Source of the DNA: Nocardioides sp.
GTDB lineage: Bacteria; Actinomycetota; Actinomycetes; Propionibacteriales; Nocardioidaceae
Direction of reading: 5' to 3'
Length of the DNA stretch: 64,000 nucleotides
Assembly (NCBI RefSeq): GCF_030150155.1
Contig: NZ_JASLGR010000027.1
Span: forward strand, 1-64,000
Both the position numbers and the translations under genes were made by a program. Shown here in pieces: positions 17,318 through 25,315 of the stretch; the stretch's first letter is position 1, and every line of letters begins with the position of its first letter. Below the pieces are notes generated by a model. The model did not search any database. It worked only from the letters and a program-made list of their open reading frames with translations, and was not told where the DNA came from.

Positions 17318-18070
17318 CTAGGCGCCGCCGGCGACGCGCAGCGTGGTGCCGGAGATGAAGCCGGCGGCCTCGGAGAGCGCGAAGGCGACGACGTCGGCGA
17401 CCTCGTCGGGACGACCGACGCGGCCCATCGGGTGGCGTTCGCCCAGGCGCGCCACCCGGCCGGGATCGCCCGCCGCAGCGTGCAGAGCGGTGTCGATGAT
17501 GCCCGGAGCGACGCCGACGACCCGGATTCCGCGGGTGGCGACCTCGAGTGCGAGGCCCTTGGTCAGCGCGTCGACCCCGGCCTTCGCTGCGGCGTAGTGC
17601 ACGTACTCGCCAGGGGAGCCCGTCGTGGCCGCCCCGGAGGAGATGTTGACCAGGACGCCACCGTCGGGCAGCACCTGGGCCGCGCGACGGGCGACCAGGA
17701 TCGCAGCGGTGAGGTTGAGCTCCACCACCCGGCGGATGAGGTCGACCGGGGTGTCGACCAGCGTGCCGATGTGGAGCGTGGCGCCGGCGTTGTTGACGAC
17801 TCCGTGGAGGCCTGCGTCGCTCTCGTGGCCGCGGGTGGCGTCCTCGGCTGCGGCGAAGAGCTCGTCGACACCGTGCTCGGAGGTCAGATCGGCCCGCACG
17901 ACGGTGCAGCGCACTCCGGTCCGAGCGATCTCCTCGCGCGTCGCCGCGGCCGCCTGGTCGTCGTCGGCGTACCCGAGAACGAGGTCGTAGCCCTCACGAG
18001 CCAGCCGCTCGGCGCAGGCCCGGCCGATTCCGCGAGTGCCACCGGTGATCACCACTGTGCGACGCGCCAT
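17318..18070 (-). CDS. Short-chain dehydrogenase/reductase (FabG-like)
   Basis: Classical SDR of 250 residues. It has the TGGTRGIG cofactor motif, NNAG, the catalytic Ser in NISSGAA, and YAAAK. A Gly-Gly-Thr-Arg-Gly pattern with downstream basic residues fits NADPH use but does not prove it. The substrate is unknown; FabG-type 3-oxoacyl reduction is one option. The start is ATG at 18070, 6 nt after a TAGGGT box, suggesting a leaderless transcript. That box overlaps one arm of a 96-nt inverted repeat. Confidence 0.88.
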   Translation of the reverse strand: MARRTVVITGGTRGIGRACAERLAREGYDLVLGYADDDQAAAATREEIARTGVRCTVVRADLTSEHGVDELFAAAEDATRGHESDAGLHGVVNNAGATLHIGTLVDTPVDLIRRVVELNLTAAILVARRAAQVLPDGGVLVNISSGAATTGSPGEYVHYAAAKAGVDALTKGLALEVATRGIRVVGVAPGIIDTALHAAAGDPGRVARLGERHPMGRVGRPDEVADVVAFALSEAAGFISGTTLRVAGGA

Positions 18071-18076
18071 GCTGTG

Positions 18077-18082
18077 ACCCTA
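18077..18082 (-). promoter_or_regulatory. -10 box, leaderless start of the SDR gene
   Basis: On the minus strand TAGGGT is followed by 6 nt and the ATG at 18070. The box runs into the left arm of the inverted repeat. Confidence 0.5.
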
Positions 18083-18175
18083 GTGGCTCGTGTCAGAAGT
18101 CATTGGTCGGTTCGCACTCGGGGCACGCACCCCGAGCACGCCCACCATCCCCAAACCTCTGACACGAGCCACTAG
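18080..18175. repeat. 96-nt nested inverted repeat
   Basis: CTAGTGGCTCGTGTCAGA (18080-18097) is exactly repeated in inverse at 18158-18175. The 60-nt middle contains a second perfect stem, CTCGGGG (18117-18123) with CCCCGAG (18130-18136). The right arm contains the stop codon of the VOC gene, and the left arm overlaps the -10 box of the SDR gene. It could be a terminator, an operator or a small mobile palindrome. Confidence 0.8.
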
Positions 18176-18585
18176 TGCGGGAGCACCGACTCGCCCAGCG
18201 GGCTCGGGTTCATCGCGATCTCCCAGCGGAAGCCGTCAGGGTCGGCGAAGTAGCCCGTGTAGCCGCCCCACGCCCGCTCCTGTCCGGGGCTCGTCGCCGC
18301 CCCGAGCGAGGCCGCCAGCGCGAGGATCTGGTCCACCTCGGCCGCAGTGGCGACGTTGTGTGCGATCGTGATCGGCGGTACGCCGTCACCGGCCGGAGCC
18401 CCCACCTCGGCCTCGAACGCGCGCCGGTCCCACAGGGACAGGATCAGCCGCTCCCCGGCCCGGATCATGATGACCTCGTCGCCGTCCTCGAACTCCGGCA
18501 CCCAGCCGAGCCCGTCGACGTAGAAGGCCCGCGTCGCCGCGAGGTCACGCACCGCCAGGGTGAGGAAGCTGATTCGCTGGTCCAT
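18172..18585 (-). CDS. VOC (glyoxalase/dioxygenase superfamily) protein
   Basis: A 137-residue single-module vicinal oxygen chelate protein. Visible are the N-terminal FLTLAVRDLAATRAFYVDGLGW block and the C-terminal WGGYTGYFADPDGFRWEIAMNP block, with the typical Glu metal ligand in WEIA. Members include glyoxalases, extradiol dioxygenases and drug-binding proteins, and nothing here distinguishes them. The start is ATG at 18585; the longer open frame upstream runs antisense to the next gene and is not coding. Confidence 0.88.
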   Translation of the reverse strand: MDQRISFLTLAVRDLAATRAFYVDGLGWVPEFEDGDEVIMIRAGERLILSLWDRRAFEAEVGAPAGDGVPPITIAHNVATAAEVDQILALAASLGAATSPGQERAWGGYTGYFADPDGFRWEIAMNPSPLGESVLPH

Positions 18586-18662
18586 GCTCGCGAGTCTGGC
18601 ACGGCGCCGCCCACGCGGCGAGGGCCGGTGCCGGGGCCCGGAAGGGACCCCGGCACGTCGGG

Positions 18663-19316
18663 TCAGCCGATGTTGATGGCGTTGGCGGCGAACGGGAAGC
18701 CGCCGACGGTGGCGACCTGGAACGTGGCGGTGAAGTCGAGGGGCGCACCAGCCACGGCATGGGAGCCGCAACCCGTAGAGGCGGTGATGTACCCGTCGCC
18801 GTCGAACCCGACGTGGTTGATCGCGAGAACGCCGGTCGCCTCGTTGTAGGTGGCGGCAGCCGCCCCGATGATGCTCATGCTGCAGAGCGATCCGGTGAGT
18901 TTCATCGACAGGTCGTTGACGTGTCCGGTGATGACGTCGCTGCCTGTCGTGGCTCCGCTCTCCGCCTCGAACTTCCAGGTTCCGACCTGGGTCAGGGTGG
19001 TGGCGCCGAGCCAGCCGGAGCACGTGCCGAAGGCAACGGATCCCAACGTGGCGGCGGGGTCGACGCTGCTGCCGGACGTCACATAGTTGCTCGACCCGGT
19101 CAGGCTGCTTGAACTGCAACTCTCCGTGTACGTCGACGTCGGACTGTAGGCAGTGAGTGTGGTCGCGGACCCGGACGTGGCGGTGATGACGTGGGTGCTC
19201 ACGCCGCCTCACACCGTGACGGTGTACGGAGTGCCGGCGAACGCGGCAGCAGCGACGACGGCGGAAGCGGCAGCGGCAGCACCGCTGATCAGGAGGGTCG
19301 ACTTCTTCGTGGGCAT
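18663..19316 (-). pseudogene. Secreted protein gene interrupted by an in-frame TGA
   Basis: Reading from ATG at 19316, the product starts with a clear Sec signal (MPTKKSTLLISG then an Ala/Val-rich core ending AFA-GTP). It stops at codon 36, TGA at 19209-19211. The very same frame continues for two more codons and then 179 residues of a Ser/Thr/Gly-rich beta-type sequence (THVITATSG to FPFAANAINIG) with four Cys, ending at 18663. Because frame is kept, this is a single nonsense change rather than a frameshift. Re-initiation at GTG 19202 would give a protein without a signal. I do not recognise the mature domain. Confidence 0.7.
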
Positions 19317-19481
19317 GGGGGGGAGTCCTGTTCTGGAGGTCGAGTGCCCGCACCGGACGATGCGAGCACGTGAGTCGACGGGAGATCCAGCGGTCACGAC
19401 GGCTCGCAACTCATGACGGCACGGTGTCGCGGGCCGCAACAGGGCCGAAAGGCACGGTGTGCAGAAAAAGCGCCCTGGCTT
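19317..19481. other. Intergenic region without recognised features
   Basis: The stretch lies between two minus-strand genes. I see no hairpin with a T run and no recognisable promoter box, beyond a weak AGGA ribosome site for the secreted protein gene at its left edge. Confidence 0.5.
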
Positions 19482-20273
19482 CTACGTGGCGAGCAGGCGC
19501 TCGCACTCGGCGATCAGCGCCGCCCGGATCGGACGGGCCCGCTCGGCGAAGAGCCGCTGCGTGGCGGCGTACTCCGCCTTGCCCTCGGCGGTCTCGACTC
19601 GGACCGGTGTCCAGATCTCTCCGGTCGGGTCGAGGACGGTCCCCGTCATGTCGTACGGCGCCGCGCGCATGTCCAGGATCCTGACGTCCCAGGCCAGCTC
19701 GAAGGCGTCGGCGATCAGGTCCGAGCAGATCAGGCCGGCCATCCGGAAGGCGTGCTTGTAGAGGTCCATCGTGCCGTGCAGACAGGCCGGCTGCTCGAAC
19801 GCCGGTCGGTTGGCGGCGGTCGGGGTCAGGGTGTTGAGGCCGATCGCCGGGGGAGTGAAGAAGCGGAACGCGTCGAAGTGGGAGCACTGGATCCGGTGGG
19901 ACTCCACCACGGTGTCGGTGGCCTCGGCGCCGAGTCGTAGTGCGACCGGGTGACGGGTGCCGACCTCGGCCGAGCGGTAGACCATCGCCCACTCGTGCAT
20001 CCCGAAGCAGCCGAAGTTCCCCTCCCGGGCGGCGGTCGCCGTCAGCAGCCGGTGCAGGCCCGCGACCAGGTCCCGCTTCGCCTCGGGCAGCACCTCGGCC
20101 CCGGGCGTCCAGCGCAGCAGCTGGGCGGGCCTGAACGAGTAGTACTCGAACAGGAAGTCGTGCACCGGGTGCTTGATCCGCGCGGAACGTCGGGCCAGGT
20201 GCGGGTCGACGTACGGAGCCAGCCGGGCCCGGTGGGCCGCAGCACGCTCTTCAGCCACGCCCACACCACTCAC
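19482..20273 (-). CDS. Conserved actinobacterial protein, sometimes annotated as 3-methyladenine DNA glycosylase
   Basis: A 263-residue soluble protein with conserved-looking blocks RIKHPVHDFLFEYYSFRPAQLLRW, GCFGMHEWAMVY, SHFDAFRFFTPPA and CLHGTMDLYKHAFRM. From memory this family is widespread in actinobacteria and is often labelled 3-methyladenine DNA glycosylase, but I see no helix-hairpin-helix glycosylase motif, so I do not assert that activity. The start is GTG at 20273, exactly 7 nt after a TAGGGT box on the minus strand. That box is shared with the divergent gene at 20298. Confidence 0.75.
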   Translation of the reverse strand: MSGVGVAEERAAAHRARLAPYVDPHLARRSARIKHPVHDFLFEYYSFRPAQLLRWTPGAEVLPEAKRDLVAGLHRLLTATAAREGNFGCFGMHEWAMVYRSAEVGTRHPVALRLGAEATDTVVESHRIQCSHFDAFRFFTPPAIGLNTLTPTAANRPAFEQPACLHGTMDLYKHAFRMAGLICSDLIADAFELAWDVRILDMRAAPYDMTGTVLDPTGEIWTPVRVETAEGKAEYAATQRLFAERARPIRAALIAECERLLAT

Positions 20274-20280
20274 GCCGATA

Positions 20281-20290
20281 ACCCTAGGGT
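20281..20290. promoter_or_regulatory. Palindromic -10 element shared by two divergent leaderless genes
   Basis: ACCCTAGGGT is a perfect palindrome. On the plus strand TAGGGT (20285-20290) is followed by 7 nt and GTG at 20298. On the minus strand TAGGGT (20286-20281) is followed by 7 nt and GTG at 20273. Confidence 0.68.
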
Positions 20291-20297
20291 GGGGAGG

Positions 20298-21014
20298 GTG
20301 AGCAGCCGAATGGTCGATGACGTCGAGGTCTACCGCGTGGCGCGCGGCATCGTGCGGGGCGAGGGTCGGATCGACCCGCTCTTCGACGACTTCGTCCGCG
20401 GCTTCGCCGACGCCTTCGGCGTCGCTCCGCTGGCCCTCCTGAGTGACCACGTCGATGCCGGTCACGGCCAGGTGGACCCACGGTTGTGGGTGGTGATCGA
20501 GCGGGCGGACGACGTACGGCAGTTCGTTCGCGACGAGCCGATCGAGAAGGTGATCGAGCGTCACCGGATGCTCACCGACCTGTTCGCCCTGACGGTTCCC
20601 ACCGATGACCTGGCGTCGCGGTTCGGTCTGCCGAAGCGCCAGACCTGGGCGAGCAGTGCCTCGCGGCTCTTCGTGGTGGTCCGCGACTTCGAGAGTGCAG
20701 CGATCGAGGCCGCCCATCGTCAGGTCAGCGCCGGAGCCGTCGACGCGTTCGCTGCCGGGCTCGGGCTGGGCGAGCAGTTCAGCTGCACCCGGCGGTGGGA
20801 GCCGTGGCCGCCGGTGGTCTTCGTGCACACCGACGCCCAGGCCCAGGCTCTGCGCGAGGCGGGCGAGCCGCAGCGGTGGTCGCAGCGCTACGCCGACCTG
20901 GTCCGCGGGTTCGACGAGTTCGGCTACGTCAGGCCCGAGGACGTCACGATCAAGGTCGACAGCGAGGAGACCTTCCAGCGCGACTACCAGGGCAGCTCGT
21001 ACTACTACTTCTGA
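20298..21014 (+). CDS. Hypothetical protein, divergent from the gene at 20273
   Basis: A 238-residue soluble protein. I do not recognise a family. It is rich in Asp/Val/Arg, has no signal peptide or membrane helix, and ends with a striking aromatic run (SSYYYF). GTG at 20298 is chosen because it sits 7 nt from a TAGGGT box, matching the leaderless pattern of this genome; ATG at 20310 is an alternative. The divergent partner has the mirror-image arrangement, so the two may be expressed together. Confidence 0.75.
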   Translation: MSSRMVDDVEVYRVARGIVRGEGRIDPLFDDFVRGFADAFGVAPLALLSDHVDAGHGQVDPRLWVVIERADDVRQFVRDEPIEKVIERHRMLTDLFALTVPTDDLASRFGLPKRQTWASSASRLFVVVRDFESAAIEAAHRQVSAGAVDAFAAGLGLGEQFSCTRRWEPWPPVVFVHTDAQAQALREAGEPQRWSQRYADLVRGFDEFGYVRPEDVTIKVDSEETFQRDYQGSSYYYF

Positions 21015-21052
21015 GTGCCACTTCTGATCCGTCGTCGCCGGGAGCGTGACGA

Positions 21053-21058
21053 TAGGCT
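21053..21058 (+). promoter_or_regulatory. -10 box, leaderless start of the FAH-family gene
   Basis: TAGGCT is followed by 6 nt and the GTG at 21065. Confidence 0.5.
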
Positions 21059-21064
21059 GGGCGG

Positions 21065-21889
21065 GTGCGCATCGCGAGATTCACCCATGCCGGAGCAGAC
21101 CCTCAGTACGGAGTGATCACGGGGGAGCTCGACCAGTTCGGGCAGCCCGAGGACGATGCGGCAGTCGTGGTGCTGGCCGGAGATCCGCTGTACGTCGGCA
21201 TCGTGCCGACCGAGCAGACCATCCCGTTCTCCGAGATCAAGCTGCTCGCCCCGGTGATCCCGCGCTCCAAGGTCGTCGCGATCGGCAAGAACTACGCCGA
21301 CCACGTCGCGGAGATGAAGGACGTCACCGGCGGTGACGTGCCGACCGAGCCGATGTTCTTCCTCAAGCCGAACACCTCGGTGATCGGGCCCGGCGACGCG
21401 ATCGTCTACCCGCGCCAGAGCGAGCGGGTCGACTTCGAGGGCGAGCTCGCCATCGTGATCGGTCGGATCTGCAAGGACGTCCCGGCGGAGAAGGCCGCCG
21501 ACGTGATCTTCGGCTTTACCCTGGCCAACGACGTCAGCGCCCGTGACCTCCAGGTCACCGACAAGCAGTGGAGCCGGGCCAAGGGGTTCGACACCTTCTG
21601 CCCGCTCGGTCCGTGGATCGACACCGAGCTCGGCCTGGCCACGATCAAGTCCGGCATCGATCTCAAGACCTACCTCGAGGGCGACCTCGCCCAGGACGGC
21701 GTCACCTCGGACCTGATCTTCGACATCCCGCGGATCATCGAGCACGTCAGTGCCGCGATGTCCCTCCTGCCCGGCGACGTGATCCTGACCGGGACGCCCG
21801 CCGGAGTCGGACCCATGCAGCCGGGCGAGGAGGTCGAGGTCACCTCGTCCTTCCTCGGTTCCCTGGCCAATCCCGTTATCAAGAAGTGA
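21065..21889 (+). CDS. Fumarylacetoacetate hydrolase family protein
   Basis: A 274-residue protein with the FAH fold. Metal-binding acidic residues are seen in ERVDFEGELAIVIG, followed by ANDVSARDLQ, KGFDTFCPLGPW and GDVILTGTPAGVGPM. Members hydrolyse or isomerise acylpyruvates and 2-oxo-hepta-dioates, and some are oxaloacetate decarboxylases. No catabolic cluster surrounds it, so the substrate stays open. GTG at 21065 follows TAGGCT by 6 nt. gltX follows after 17 nt and may be cotranscribed. Confidence 0.9.
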   Translation: MRIARFTHAGADPQYGVITGELDQFGQPEDDAAVVVLAGDPLYVGIVPTEQTIPFSEIKLLAPVIPRSKVVAIGKNYADHVAEMKDVTGGDVPTEPMFFLKPNTSVIGPGDAIVYPRQSERVDFEGELAIVIGRICKDVPAEKAADVIFGFTLANDVSARDLQVTDKQWSRAKGFDTFCPLGPWIDTELGLATIKSGIDLKTYLEGDLAQDGVTSDLIFDIPRIIEHVSAAMSLLPGDVILTGTPAGVGPMQPGEEVEVTSSFLGSLANPVIKK

Positions 21890-21906
21890 AGTAAGGACTC
21901 ATCCCG

Positions 21907-23376
21907 ATGACCACGCCCGTTCGCGTTCGTATGGCCCCCTCCCCGACGGGGAGCCCGCACGTCGGCATGATCCGTACGGCCCTGTTCAACTGGGCCTTCG
22001 CCCGCCACCACGGTGGCACGTTCGTCTTCCGGATCGAGGACACGGATAAAGAACGAAGCACGCGCGAGTCCCTCGACTCGATCATCGAGCTGCTGCGTTG
22101 GTGTGGCCTGACCTGGGACGAGGGCCCGGAGGTCGGCGGCGAGTACGGCCCCTACTTCCAGTCGATGCGCAGTGACATCTACGCCGACGCGCTGGCCAAG
22201 CTGCTCGAGGGCGGCCACGCCTACCAGTGCTACTGCACCAACGACGAGGTCGAGGCGCGGCGCAAGGCGTCCGGCTCCAAGGTGATGGGGTACGACGGCT
22301 TCTGCCGCGACCTCTCCGCCGAGCAGCTGGCCGCCTTCCAGGCCGAGGGTCGCTCCTCGGTGCCGCGTCTGCGGATGCCCGACGGCTCCCTGACCTGGAA
22401 CGACCTGGTCCGCGGCGAGGTGACCTTCGAGTCCCAGTTCGTGCCCGACTACGCCCTGGCCCGCGCCAACGGTGACCCGCTGTACACGCTGGTCAACCCG
22501 GTCGACGACGCCCTGATGAAGATCACGCACGTGCTGCGCGGCGAGGACCTGCTCTCCTCGACGCCCCGCCAGCTGGCCCTCTACGAGGCGCTCAAGGCGA
22601 TCGGCATCGCCGACTTCACCCCGGAGTTCGGCCACCTCCCGTACGTCATGGGCGAGGGCAACAAGAAGCTCTCCAAGCGTGACCCCGAGGCGCACGCGCT
22701 GGCCTACCGGGACAAGGGCTACCTGCCCGAGGGCCTGCTCAACTACCTCTCCCTGCTCGGCTGGGCGATCGCGGCCGACCGCGACATCTTCACCCTGGAG
22801 GAGATGGTCGAGGCGTTCGAGATCGGCGACGTCAATCCGAACCCGGCCCGCTTCGACCTGAAGAAGTGCGACGCGATCAACACCGCCCACATGCGGATGC
22901 TGAGCGTCGAGGACATCACCAACCGGGCGCTGCCGTTCCTCAAGGCCGAGGGCGTGCTCTCGGACCCGGTCACCCCGGCCGACCAGCAGCTCCTCGAGCT
23001 GGCGATGCCGTTCGTGGCCGAGCGGGTCAACAAGCTCACCGAGATCGGCGACATGCTCCGGTTCCTGTTCGTCTCCGACGCGGACTTCGCGCTCGACGAG
23101 ACCGACAAGGCCAAGCTGGTGGACACCGACGAGGGCCAGGCCGTGGTCCAGGCGGCGTACGACGCTCTCAGCGGGATCGACCCGTGGTCGGCGGCCAGCA
23201 TCAACGACGCCCTGCAGACCGCGCTGGTGGAGGAGATGGGGCTCAAGCCGCGCGTCGCCTTCGGTGCCGTCCGGGTCGCCGTCACCGGCAAGCGGATCAG
23301 CCCGCCGCTGTTCGAGTCGCTCGAGCTGCTCGGTCGTGAGCGCAGCCTCACGCGTCTGCGTGACGCGCTGAGCTGA
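21907..23376 (+). CDS. gltX: Glutamyl-tRNA synthetase
   Basis: Class I aminoacyl-tRNA synthetase that charges tRNA-Glu. In most actinobacteria it also misacylates tRNA-Gln for later amidation by GatCAB. The HIGH-type motif is SPTGSPHVG near residue 12 to 20, and the KMSKS-type motif is KKLSKRD near 254. The length of 489 residues is typical. A tRNA-Gln and a tRNA-Glu gene lie 1 kb downstream, an informative cluster given this dual role. Confidence 0.97.
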   Translation: MTTPVRVRMAPSPTGSPHVGMIRTALFNWAFARHHGGTFVFRIEDTDKERSTRESLDSIIELLRWCGLTWDEGPEVGGEYGPYFQSMRSDIYADALAKLLEGGHAYQCYCTNDEVEARRKASGSKVMGYDGFCRDLSAEQLAAFQAEGRSSVPRLRMPDGSLTWNDLVRGEVTFESQFVPDYALARANGDPLYTLVNPVDDALMKITHVLRGEDLLSSTPRQLALYEALKAIGIADFTPEFGHLPYVMGEGNKKLSKRDPEAHALAYRDKGYLPEGLLNYLSLLGWAIAADRDIFTLEEMVEAFEIGDVNPNPARFDLKKCDAINTAHMRMLSVEDITNRALPFLKAEGVLSDPVTPADQQLLELAMPFVAERVNKLTEIGDMLRFLFVSDADFALDETDKAKLVDTDEGQAVVQAAYDALSGIDPWSAASINDALQTALVEEMGLKPRVAFGAVRVAVTGKRISPPLFESLELLGRERSLTRLRDALS

Positions 23377-23393
23377 CCCCGGCTCGTATCACG

Positions 23394-24335
23394 ATGACCG
23401 GGAGCCTGGAGTACCACGAGATCAACCGCGCCCACGGGGTAGCGGGCTGGCGCACCGTGCTGGGCACGGTGCTGCTGCTGATCCTGTTCCTCTGGCTCCC
23501 GGTCGTCGTCTCGGTGCCGTTCCTGGCCGGGCTCACGATCGACGGAGCCAGCCAGCAGCGGATCACCGACTTCTTCAACCTCGACCCGGTCACGCCGGGC
23601 AACCTGGCCTACCTCGATCTCGGGCTGGCCACGGCGATCGGCTCGGCGATGTTCGTCGCCTGGCTGATCCACGGCCATCAGGCACCGCGCTGGCTGCTCT
23701 CGGTGGCCGGCCGGATCCGATGGCGCTGGTTCCTGACCTGCCTCGGCCTGGCGGTCATCACCCTGGTGGTCACGCTGGCCGTCTCGGCGATACTGCCGGC
23801 GGGGTCGAGCGAGACCCAGATGTCGGGGCCGGTGCACGACTTCACCCGTCAGACGTTCTGGTTCGTCGTCGTCATCGTGGTGCTCACTCCGTTCCAGGCG
23901 GCGGGGGAGGAGTTCGCCTTCCGCGGCTACCTCACCCAGGCCTGGGGAGGGTGGGCCTCGCTCCGCTCGCGCCGATGGGGCCGGGTGGTCGCGGTCGTCG
24001 TACCGGCTCTGTTCTTCGCCCTCGCGCACGGTCTGGGGCAGGACGTCCCGGTCTTCTTCGACCGCTTCGCGTTCGGGGTCGTGGCCGGGATCCTGGTGAT
24101 CGCCACCGGCGGCCTGGAGGCGGGTCTGGCGATGCACGTGCTCAACAATCTGGTGGCCTTCGGGGTCGCCCTGGCCTTCGGTGACATCACCACGACCCTG
24201 ACCGAGGCGAGCGGCAGTTGGTGGATGATCGTGTCCACCCTCACCCAGTCCCTGGTCTTCGCGGCCCTGGTGCTGTGGGCCGCTCGCCGACAGAACGTGG
24301 CCCTCCGTTTTGGTCCGCAGGCCCCGCCCCTGTAA
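23394..24335 (+). CDS. CPBP family intramembrane metalloprotease
   Basis: Membrane protein of 313 residues with about eight hydrophobic segments. The three CPBP (Abi) motifs are present: EExxxR as GEEFAFRG near residue 171, FxxxH as FALAHG near 207, and HxxxN as HVLNN near 247. These supply the Glu and His ligands expected for an intramembrane protease such as a Rce1-like enzyme. The target is unknown. It lies between gltX and the tRNA pair. Confidence 0.92.
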   Translation: MTGSLEYHEINRAHGVAGWRTVLGTVLLLILFLWLPVVVSVPFLAGLTIDGASQQRITDFFNLDPVTPGNLAYLDLGLATAIGSAMFVAWLIHGHQAPRWLLSVAGRIRWRWFLTCLGLAVITLVVTLAVSAILPAGSSETQMSGPVHDFTRQTFWFVVVIVVLTPFQAAGEEFAFRGYLTQAWGGWASLRSRRWGRVVAVVVPALFFALAHGLGQDVPVFFDRFAFGVVAGILVIATGGLEAGLAMHVLNNLVAFGVALAFGDITTTLTEASGSWWMIVSTLTQSLVFAALVLWAARRQNVALRFGPQAPPL

Positions 24336-24388
24336 TGTTCTTTCCGGCCCAAGGGGTGCGGGGAACTCTCCGCAACCGACCGGGTCAT

Positions 24389-24460
24389 TGGTCTATGGTG
24401 TAATTGGCAACACTACGGATTCTGATTCCGTCATTCTAGGTTCGAGTCCTAGTAGACCAG
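24389..24460 (+). tRNA. tRNA-Gln (CTG)
   Basis: The acceptor stem TGGTCTA pairs with TAGACCA, with discriminator G at 24460. The anticodon stem ACGGA/TCCGT encloses TTCTGAT, giving anticodon CTG. The T arm has GGTTCGAGTCC. CCA is not encoded. Confidence 0.97.
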
Positions 24461-24555
24461 CTCAGATCGCACTCCCCTCGGGAGCTGCTGATGTGAAGGC
24501 GGTTCCGCCGCCCGTCCTGAACGGGGCCAGCGCAAGCAGGCCCGACAGCGACACT

Positions 24556-24631
24556 GCCCCCGTTGTGTAGCGGCCTAGCACGCCTGCCTCTCACGCAGGT
24601 AGCGCCGGTTCAAATCCGGTCGGGGGTACCA
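24556..24631 (+). tRNA. tRNA-Glu (CTC)
   Basis: The acceptor stem GCCCCCG pairs with CGGGGGT (one G-U pair), discriminator A, then an encoded CCA at 24629-24631. The anticodon stem CCTGC/GCAGG encloses CTCTCAC, giving anticodon CTC. The T arm has GGTTCAAATCC. Confidence 0.97.
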
Positions 24632-24633
24632 GC

Positions 24634-24665
24634 CACGAAGGCCCCGCGATCGCGGGGCCTTCGTG
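24634..24665 (+). terminator. Terminator after tRNA-Glu
   Basis: A 32-nt perfect palindrome with arms CACGAAGGCCCCGCGA and its complement, followed by CTTTCT. It starts 2 nt after the tRNA CCA end. Confidence 0.88.
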
Positions 24666-24734
24666 CTTTCTGGGGGCGCCGAGCGCCGGAGCGCCGGGTG
24701 GACCTGGTGGTGCACGAAACTTTTTTCGCCTGAC

Positions 24735-24764
24735 GTGTCTCGATGCGGGTGATGCCGGACATCT
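24735..24764 (+). promoter_or_regulatory. Candidate ECF-sigma promoter of the I36-type protein gene
   Basis: GTGTC (24735-24739), 19 nt, then ACATCT (24759-24764), 7 nt, then ATG at 24772. The element, including the 12-mer TGCCGGACATCT, recurs with identical spacing at 27005-27034. Confidence 0.55.
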
Positions 24765-24771
24765 ATCTGTC

Positions 24772-25251
24772 ATGAGCCCCTGTCGCGCCCTGCTCGCTCC
24801 GCTGCTGACCGTCGTCGCCGTGCTGGGGGTCCACCTCCCGGCAAGCTCGGCCGACGAAGCCTCGGTGGCCCTGCGGGCCGAGGCGGCCACGTTCCTCGAC
24901 GAGAACCCCGGTGGTTCGCTCGAGGGCACCGAGGTCGTCTACCCCGACGGCAGTGGGTTCGTCGCCGTCGCCAAGAGCGTCAGCTCGCTGAGCCAGTGCG
25001 CCGACGGACGCTTCTGCATGTGGGGGAGCACCAACTTCACGGGCTCCTTCACCTATGTCAGCGGCTCGGGGCTCAAGCCCCTGACCGCGACCGTCAAGTC
25101 CTTCTACAACGATCGCTCGTACGTCGCCCGGCTTTCCAACAACGCCGGCACCGCGTCGACCTGCTACGGCCCGGGCGCCACCGTCGCCTCGGTCGCTGCG
25201 ACCTCGCAGTCCCCGGCGCAGGTGCGCCTCGGGGTGAGGACGACGTGCTGA
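24772..25251 (+). CDS. Secreted peptidase inhibitor family I36-like protein
   Basis: A 159-residue exported protein. A Sec signal covers residues 1 to about 27 (LLAPLLTVVAVLGVHLPASSA). The mature part has a beta-gamma-crystallin-like I36 pattern: CADGRFCMW, FTGSFTYVSGSG, then VKSFYNDRSYVARLSNNAG, with Cys pairs fit for disulphides. The family includes the Streptomyces metalloprotease inhibitor SMPI, but many members have no proven inhibitory role. The ATG lies 7 nt after an ACATCT box shared with the gene at 27042. An ECF-type sigma factor follows. Confidence 0.8.
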   Translation: MSPCRALLAPLLTVVAVLGVHLPASSADEASVALRAEAATFLDENPGGSLEGTEVVYPDGSGFVAVAKSVSSLSQCADGRFCMWGSTNFTGSFTYVSGSGLKPLTATVKSFYNDRSYVARLSNNAGTASTCYGPGATVASVAATSQSPAQVRLGVRTTC

Positions 25252-25315
25252 AGGCGAGCGCACGATGGAGGACGGTTGGCATGCTGGGTCCCCGGCGACG
25301 GCGGGGGATCCCTGA

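Noticed and set aside
19209..19211. Selenocysteine codon in the secreted protein gene
   Set aside because: No SECIS-like hairpin is apparent after the TGA and the protein is not redox-like; a nonsense change is simpler.
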